NCBI GenBank assembly: GCA_032433765.1
Contig: JAVIAB010000051.1
Location: forward strand, 49,455,986 to 49,519,985
DNA: 64,000 bases
Direction of reading: 5' to 3'
Source: Megaustenia siamemsis
Taxonomy: Eukaryota; Mollusca; Gastropoda; Stylommatophora; Ariophantidae
Every line of letters begins with the position of its first letter. Positions within the stretch are counted from its first letter, which is position 1. The notes under the pieces were generated by a model. That model searched no databases. It saw nothing but the letters and a program-made list of their open reading frames with translations, and was not told where the DNA came from. Below are positions 57,946-64,000 of this stretch, piece after piece. The position numbers and the translations under genes were made by a program.

Positions 57946-58588
57946 AAAAAGAATGGTAAGGAACACAATGGTCAGAGAGTAGGTTTATGAAGTTAAGTAG
58001 CAACAACTTTAATAGTTTGAGAACCTCTCTGATGGAAGTAGACGATGGAGAAATATCACACGAGATAAATCCATTATTACACTCTCGACGGATGGCAGTT
58101 ACGTCTGTCCCCTTAATGTGATATTCAAATACGTGTTTGTGAAATGTAGCGGACAGTACTTTACATCCGGATTTTCCTATCTGGTAAAGGTGTCTTGATT
58201 CAGTTCTCACAAGTTTGTTATGCAAACACAGATAATTATATTTGTCTGGAGGTTGATGAGCCAGATCTTGAGTTTACATTCTTCTGTCAATGTATTCATC
58301 CCAAGTTTATGGATTTGTCTTTCGTTAATTCTGACAAATTAATGGTCATCTCATCAAATTGTGTATATTGTGTTCTTCCCGTTTTTCCTGTTTTTTTTTC
58401 TTTCTCCAGTCCCCGTTTTTATTTCGTTTTGTAATTACTTGGCATGCATTAACTTTTTTTTCATCTTTATCTATGTTCTACCTTTTTGTTGTCCGAAAGT
58501 GTCTTCTTTATTTTTTCTATTCATCTTTTAATATAATTTACATCTACCACATGATTGCTTTTAAAAAAAAATGTCATCCATTAACCGT
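57946..58588. other. Unclassified DNA, no gene seen
   Basis: Frames at 57902-58225 minus, 58195-58434 plus and 58359-58670 plus have no recognised motif except the LINE-E start at its end. Confidence 0.4.
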
Positions 58589-58589
58589 A

Positions 58590-59245
58590 GAGCAGAAAGC
58601 AGAAGTAGTAAATATCGATAAAGAGAAACAGAACATCAACATAACTATAGACGGCAGACAACTAAAATAAAGTAGATACATTTACATATCTATGAAGTCT
58701 AGTGACAAGCAGTAGATATAGACTCAAGATGCAACAAAGCTTATCAAATCATTGGACAGATACCATAACTATTATCCATTAAGGAAATGATAGTCTTTGC
58801 TAAAAACTTTTCTAGGATTTGGGTAATGCATTAACTTTACAGGCAAAACGAGCACTTTACAATACAATCTTAATCCCAACGTTGTGCTACCAATGCCAGA
58901 TCTGGACCCTTGATGCAAGAACAATAAGAAAAATAACCTCTACTGAGATTAAATGTGGTTAACGAATTATAGGAAACATCCAAAGAGATAAGATCAGAAA
59001 TGAAGAACTGAGAAAAAAGCTAGGAATAATACACGCCATGAAATATATAGAGAAATAACAGACAGAATGGTTTGGCCACGTGACAAGGCAGAAAGATCAA
59101 AACATGAAACAAAGAGCCTTCAATAAACGTTGCCAGAACACCTGACCCAAAGGCCGATCGCACGAAATAGATGGATTGATGGAATATTAGAAACATTAGG
59201 AAACGAATGAAGGAAAGAGGAAGAAGGAAAAGAACCGGATAGCTC
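58590..59245 (+). mobile_element. LINE-E C-terminal copy
   Basis: Plus strand: NITIDGRQLK, then LQAKRALYNTILIPTLCYQC and TWTLDARTIRKITST, IGNIQRDKIRNEELRKKL and EWFGHVTRQKDQ. These match 5588-5770 (minus strand) and 44660-44920. Frames are shifted and stops are present. It ends in a gaaagaggaagaaggaaaag tail. Confidence 0.85.
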
Positions 59246-59249
59246 CGTA

Positions 59250-59518
59250 TAATTATAGCTCAGAAGTTTACAACCACATAATAGTTGCAACCACTCAATC
59301 TTCTCGCTCTTTGGTCTTCTTAGGGCTTAATCGATCTCTATAAGCAAGTATACTGGACTATTAGAAGCTTGGTATATAACGATCTCCTTGTTTTAGGAAC
59401 AGTAATGGTAAAAGTTCCCCAAAGTTATAAATTATTTTATTTAGAAAAAAAGATACAACACGCATATAATCGTAGACATTTTATAGATACAGACATACAA
59501 TTCCTGTAATGATACAAT
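59250..59518. other. Unclassified DNA, no gene seen
   Basis: Nothing recognised. Confidence 0.4.
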
Positions 59519-59519
59519 A

Positions 59520-61078
59520 TTTATACCAAATTCAAATCGTATAGCGATAGCAACAAGAAAATAGATAATGAAATATGCAAAATGTGCAAAAAGGCAAAAG
59601 AAGACTGGCTCAGCCAAAAATGTATAGAAATAGAAATTATGGAAAGTAAACAAGACTTAAGAGGAATCCACACAGAAATAAAGAGAATGACTAATAAAAG
59701 TAAAAAAGCCACAGAAGGAGGATGCATTGCAGACAAAAAGGAAAAATGCTAACAGACAATAAAGATATTATAGATAGATGGCAGGAATATATAACATAAT
59801 TATTTTATGATCAAAGGGACACGAAACCAGTTATAAAATGTACATCAGGCTATAAAATCTTAAAATCTGAGGTGGAAAAAACTATAAAAACAATGAAAAG
59901 GGAAAAGCAGCAGGACCTGACAGCATACAGTTAGAGATGATACAGGCACTAGAAGATTTTGGTATTGAAGTGATTACAGACATATGCAACAACATATACC
60001 ACACAGGATACATACCAAATGAACTAAAAACATCAACTTTCGTTGCATTGCCTTAAAAAAAATGATGCAGTTGAATGCAGTGACTTTAAGAACAATAAGC
60101 CTAATGAGCCATGTTCCAAAAATCTTGCTAAAAGTTATGCAAGGAAGGATTCAGAATAAAATGAATACTGAATTAGATGAGCAGCAATTTGGATTTAGGA
60201 AAAATAGCGGGACAAAAGAAACCATATTCTGCATGAGAACATTAATCGAAAAGCACACATAAGTAAACAAACCAATATATGCCTGCTTCATAGACTACAC
60301 CAAAGTTTTTGATAGAGTACACCACAAACAACTTATAGAATGCCTAAAAGAGATACATCAAGATGACATGGACATACGACAAATATGTTATCTATACTGG
60401 GAGCAGAAAGCAGTAATAAGATATAACAATGAGAACTCTACACCCATTGATATAAAAAGAGGATAAGACAGCATCCTATCACCAAGCTTGTTCAATGTAT
60501 ACACTGGGCAAATCTTTAAAAAACATCATCGAGATGCCAGGCCTACAAATTAATGGAAAGATAATCATTAACCTAAGATATGCTGACGAAACTGTACTAC
60601 TAGCAGAAAATCCTAAAGATCTGCAACACTACACATTACTTAATGAAATAAACACGGCAAGCAAAAAATATGGACTAGATATGAATATCAAAAAGACTAA
60701 AACTATGATCATAAACAAAGAAAATCTTAAAAACCACAAGTGGATATCAAAATTGAAGGAATAGACCTGGAAACAGTTCAAAGCTACAACTACCTTGGAT
60801 ATACTGTAACCAGTGATGGAAAATGTACAATTCAAACAAGACAAATGCGATTTTTGGGCCATGTTAAAAGATACAGCAGCTTATTAAAAGTAATTCTGGA
60901 GGGAAAAATACAAGGTAAAAGAGGCAGAGGCAGACTAAGACTAAAATGGAAGAGTAACATCAAAAGATGGACAAATCAGCCTATGACAACCTGCATCATC
61001 AAAGCAAGAGACAGAGTAGAATGGCGCTCCATGGTAGCCAACCTTCGTTGCGGAGACGGCACTCGATGATGATGATGA
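59520..61078 (+). mobile_element. LINE-B: RT with in-frame internal deletion
   Basis: The plus strand runs from a linker (CKKAKEDWLSQKCIEIE near 59590) through RT fingers, QQFGFRKNSGTKETIFCMR at 60182-60240, motif A (CFIDYTKVFDRVHHKQL near 60290), motif B (SPSLFNVYT, shifted frame) and motif C (NLRYADETVLLAENPKDLQ near 60575; YADD has become YADE). The region NYLGYTVTSDGKCT (60790-60830) then joins directly to QTRQMRFLGHVKR, so about 110 codons present in the LINE-B at 32815-33866 are absent, and the frame 60740-61069 stays open to the C-terminus. The tail is gatgatgatgata. Other frameshifts make it inactive. Confidence 0.9.
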
Positions 61079-61119
61079 TAGCATGTTTGCACCAATTTAA
61101 TACGTATAACCATAACATG

Positions 61120-61372
61120 GGAGCCGCGATAGCTCAGTGGTTAGTGAACTGGACTACAAAGGACAAGAGGTAGGGTTCGATCCCAACCGACAGTTTCCGG
61201 TTTACCCAGCCTTTAATGGGTACCAGACTTTTTCTGGGAAAGTAAAGCGGCACGGGCGTAATATCGACCACATTACCTCAAAAATCATGTGCCGAAGGTC
61301 TGTAAAATTTATGGTCACTAACACCATATTCCCTATACGCTACTTGGTGTGACGGGGGCTCTTTACTGTTTT
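61120..61372 (+). mobile_element. SINE-1, plus-strand copy
   Basis: Starts gggagccgcgatagctcagt. A box tagctcagtgg, B box ggttcgatccc, standard body, and a T-rich end after 'gggggctctttactg'. The target duplication is not evident. Located 40 bp after a LINE-B tail. Confidence 0.92.
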
Positions 61373-61384
61373 TTTTTTATTTTT

Positions 61385-61536
61385 TTATTATATAATTCCT
61401 AACTAATTTTGTCCGTATTTCTATTCATACTATATAATTCTAAACTTCAGTTAATTTGATCTGTATTTCTACATGTCTTATATAATTCTAAATGCCAATT
61501 CTTTTTGTCTGTTTTTCTACCTTTATTATATAATTG
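61385..61536. repeat. About 47-bp tandem repeat x 3
   Basis: Blocks start with tatataattcctaac or tatataattctaaa and contain 'gtatttctac'. It lies between SINE-1 and LINE-D; LINE-D begins right after the fourth partial 'tatataatt'. Confidence 0.75.
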
Positions 61537-62309
61537 AAGTCAACGGTCACAACATAAATAATTTGCGATATGCGGATGACACAGTCTTAATAGCAGAGAC
61601 AGAGAATGAACTACAAGAAATGACAGAAATAATAGTTAAAGAAAGCAACAAGAAGGGTCTCAGTTTGAATAGTAAGAAAACAGAAGTAATGGTTATATCG
61701 AAGAAACAATCACCACCATCATGCAGCATAAAAATAAACGAGACAAATCTGAAACAAGGGCAACGTTTCAAATACTTGGGCACAATAATAACATCAGATG
61801 GGAGATGTACCACAGAAATAAAAAGCAGAATAGCTCAGCGCAAAATAGCATTTCAGAAGGTTAAAAATATCTTATGCAACAAATCTATGTCAATAAAAAT
61901 GAGAAAGAGAGTTCATCGGTGCTATATAGAACCAATTCTGACCTATGGAAGCGAATCATGGACAGTGGACAAACAAATGAAAAGACGATTGGAGGCCACA
62001 GAGATGGGATTTCTCAGAAGAATGTTGAAAGTTCCCTGGACAGCTAAAAAGACCAATGAGGAAGTTCTCAAAGAGGCCAACACAAAAAGGGAGCTCTTAA
62101 AAAACATCAGAAAGAAGCAAACAACATTTTTCTAGCACATCATGAGAAGAGGAAAGTTGAAATACTTGGTTACAACTGGCAAAATAAAAGGAAAGAGAGA
62201 TCGCGGGCGACAAAGAGAGAAAATACTGGATAGCTTGGTGTCATGGCAAACAGTGAACAACAGAACTGATACGATGCACTGTAGATAGAAGATTGTGGAG
62301 AGAAATGAT
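61537..62309 (+). mobile_element. LINE-D: from RT motif C onward, longest copy
   Basis: The plus frame 61473-62135 encodes NGHNINNLRYADDTVLIAET (motif C, YADD intact), SLNSKKTEVMVISKKQ, FKYLGTIITSDGRCTTEIKS, YIEPILTYGSESWTVDKQMK and RRMLKVPWTAKKTNEEVLKE. A stop at 62133 follows QTTFF. The C-terminal part continues in another frame with an 8-bp deletion (gtcatggcaaacag), and the copy ends at 'agaaatgatc' without a (gat)n tail, so it is cut at both ends. Confidence 0.92.
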
Positions 62310-62662
62310 CAATTATATGTTTCTTTACACCACTGTATATAGTTTTGTTTTTTTAACAATAAGTATTTTATTATTTATATTTTTCTGTTCTTTATTTCTC
62401 TACAACTAACCTCTTTTTCAGCATATTTGTCTCAAGTCAGACGTTACATTTTTTCCCACATTTTTCCTCCTTCTGCCACTTCATCTAAAACCCATTTTTA
62501 TGAAAGCTTTGCTTTGATAGAATCTGTCTGTATTAATCCTTTTTGTCATCATAAAGCCAAATGCGCCCATTTCGCCCACTCCATTCAAATATATTTCCGC
62601 TCGTTTCTCTCTCAGCATTCACTTCTTCTAGTCGTGATATATCTCTAATAACGACGTTACAA
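62310..62662. other. Unclassified DNA, no gene seen
   Basis: T-rich; nothing recognised. Confidence 0.4.
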
Positions 62663-62673
62663 TATTCTATACT
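62663..62673. repeat. Left target-site duplication of LINE-A
   Basis: tattctatact (11 bp) recurs at 63789-63799. Confidence 0.88.
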
Positions 62674-63788
62674 CATCATCATCATCATCATCATCATTAT
62701 CATCATCATCATAATCAAGTACCGAGCCTACTGGCGTAGGTGATCATGTCGCTCCATAATTTTGATCTCGGCAGCTATTTATCATTTCTGTTGTTGACCT
62801 TCTGCAAAGCCATCCTCTTAAGCTGTCTGTTATTTTTTCTCTTTGCTTCCCTCTATCTCTTCGTCCCTCAATTTTCCCAGTTGTCACAATATATTCCAGT
62901 TGTTCTCTTCTCATTACATGGCCAAAAAATGATGATTATCTCTTCCTAATATTGGAAATTAGTTCTCGTTTTGCTTTGACCTCTTTCAGAACGTTTTCAT
63001 TACTCTTCTTAGCTGTCCATGGTGTTCTCAACACTCTTCTGTAAAACCACATCTCTACAGGCTCCAGTGATTTTCTTGTGTGTTGTCCTATTGTCCATGA
63101 TTCGCATCCATATGTTAAGACTGGCTCTATATAACATTTAAGAACTCTTTTTTTAGTTTCTATTGTCAAAAATGGATTGCATAGTATTTTCCTCATTTTT
63201 GGAAAGTTGCTTTTGCCTGAGCCATTCTGCATCTCACCTCTTTTGTACATCTTCCGTCTGAGGTTAACAAAGCTCCTAAATATTTAAATTCATTTATCTG
63301 CTTTAATATTGTTCCACTTGTATTTATTTTGCTCTAAGGTGATGTCTTTTTCTTTGTTGTTACCATTACCTCTGTCTTTTTGCTATTAAGGCTGAGTCCT
63401 TTATTTTTGCTTTCCTTCACTATAATGTCCAACATTTCTTGTAACTCATTTTCACTTTTAGCGATTAAGACTGTATCATCAGCATATTTAATAGTATTTA
63501 TATTATGACCTCCAAATGTTATTCCAGGCATATCCCTTATTGATCTAAAAATAATCTCAATAATACTATTAAACAAATCTGGTGACAGCACACAACCCTA
63601 TCTAACACCCTGTTTTATTTGTTGAAACATTCACAATTGGTTATGGCCGCTGTTTGTTGCCAGTACATGTTCTTTATTATTCTTAGATCTTTGCTGTCTA
63701 CGTTTATGCTTTCTAAAATGTTGATTATTTCTTGGTGCTTTACTTTCTCAAATGCCTTGGTATAATCTATGAAACATAGGTATAGATC
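62674..63788 (-). mobile_element. LINE-A: RT to tail, 5'-truncated
   Basis: The left tail is (cat)n, about 45 bp. On the minus strand: motif B SPDLFNSIIEIIFRSIRDMP near 63580, motif C IKYADDTVLIAKSENELQEM near 63490, SLNSKKTEVMVTTKKKTSP, CYIEPVLTYGCESWTIGQ and MWFYRRVLRTPWTAKKSNEN. The 5' end at 63788 falls in RT motif A (YLCFIDYTKAF-coding 'cctatgtttcatagattat' complement). 'tatagatct' at the junction is shared with the full-length LINE-A, a microhomology of about 2-3 bp. Exact 11-bp duplications flank it. Confidence 0.93.
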
Positions 63789-63799
63789 TATTCTATACT

Positions 63800-64000
63800 A
63801 TGTACACAAATAAAACAGCAGCAAAGGTGATATAATATCACATGATGTTCTAAAATTCACAAATAACAGAACTTATTTTGTTTTCTAAATAAGAAAGTAT
63901 ATTTATCTCGGGGAGTAGTAATAGAATACAACGCAAATGAGAGAAGAAAAGAGAATCAAGAGAATTATCTTAAGTGGAAAAAAAAATCAACAGAAGTATA
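63800..64000. other. Unclassified DNA at the right edge
   Basis: Short AT-rich sequence; nothing recognised. Confidence 0.4.

Noticed and set aside
61120..61200. tRNA gene
   Set aside because: A and B boxes are present, but the head lacks a convincing cloverleaf and is fused to the SINE-1 body found in seven copies.

Overview
This looks like a 64 kb stretch of a eukaryotic, almost certainly metazoan, genome that is all transposon debris and tandem repeats. It is AT-rich and has tRNA-derived SINEs, many 5'-truncated APE-type LINEs, DNA-transposon remnants and very long minisatellites. I found no host protein-coding gene, no rRNA or tRNA gene, and nothing prokaryotic. The LINE and SINE set reminds me of molluscs, perhaps a gastropod, but that is a low-confidence impression and nothing here proves the taxon.

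Interspersed elements. I use working letters for LINE families, which are not published names. LINE-A, LINE-B and LINE-D are related elements whose protein runs endonuclease, reverse transcriptase, then a short C-terminal domain; their 3' ends run into a (GAT)n tail. LINE-A has six copies: 16835-19505, 19725-20133, 34379-35195, 38823-39512, 51735-52245 and 54815-55464, plus a seventh at 62674-63788. LINE-B is at 10629, 11512, 12310, 32815, 45801 and 59520. LINE-D is at 43428, 57273 and 61537. LINE-E, with an FADD-type RT and a (GAA)-rich tail, has four copies. LINE-C has an RNase H domain; one decayed 3.3 kb copy covers 26430-29720 and shorter 3' pieces lie elsewhere. LINE-F and LINE-H are RTE-like 3' ends. 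SINE-1 is a roughly 255 bp tRNA-derived SINE with seven copies, three of them with clean 13-15 bp target-site duplications. Single copies of two other tRNA-like SINEs (SINE-2, SINE-3) are present. Class II elements are an IS630/Tc1-mariner-type transposase (35757-37032, broken by frameshifts) and a hAT C-terminus (46911-47114).

Tandem repeats fill roughly an eighth of the window. The largest are a GAT/GGT array at 12468-14690, a 57-bp array at 21290-22365, 36-bp and 21-bp arrays at 29.8-32.25 kb, GACA/GATA at 38.0-38.27 kb, a 45-bp array at 40.26-41.23 kb, a 62-bp array at 42.06-42.7 kb and a 28-bp array at 47.68-50.56 kb with a 1038-bp higher-order duplication.

The most interesting points are these. 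The 2.2 kb GAT array starts exactly at the (GAT)n tail of a decayed LINE-B. Hammerhead-ribozyme-like cores occur at 32576-32617 and 42913-42961. One LINE-B insertion carries a 72-bp patch at its 5' end that matches DNA about 1 kb away, which suggests template switching. SINEs are nested inside the RNase H domain of LINE-C. One LINE-B has an in-frame internal deletion that joins the RT to its C-terminal domain.
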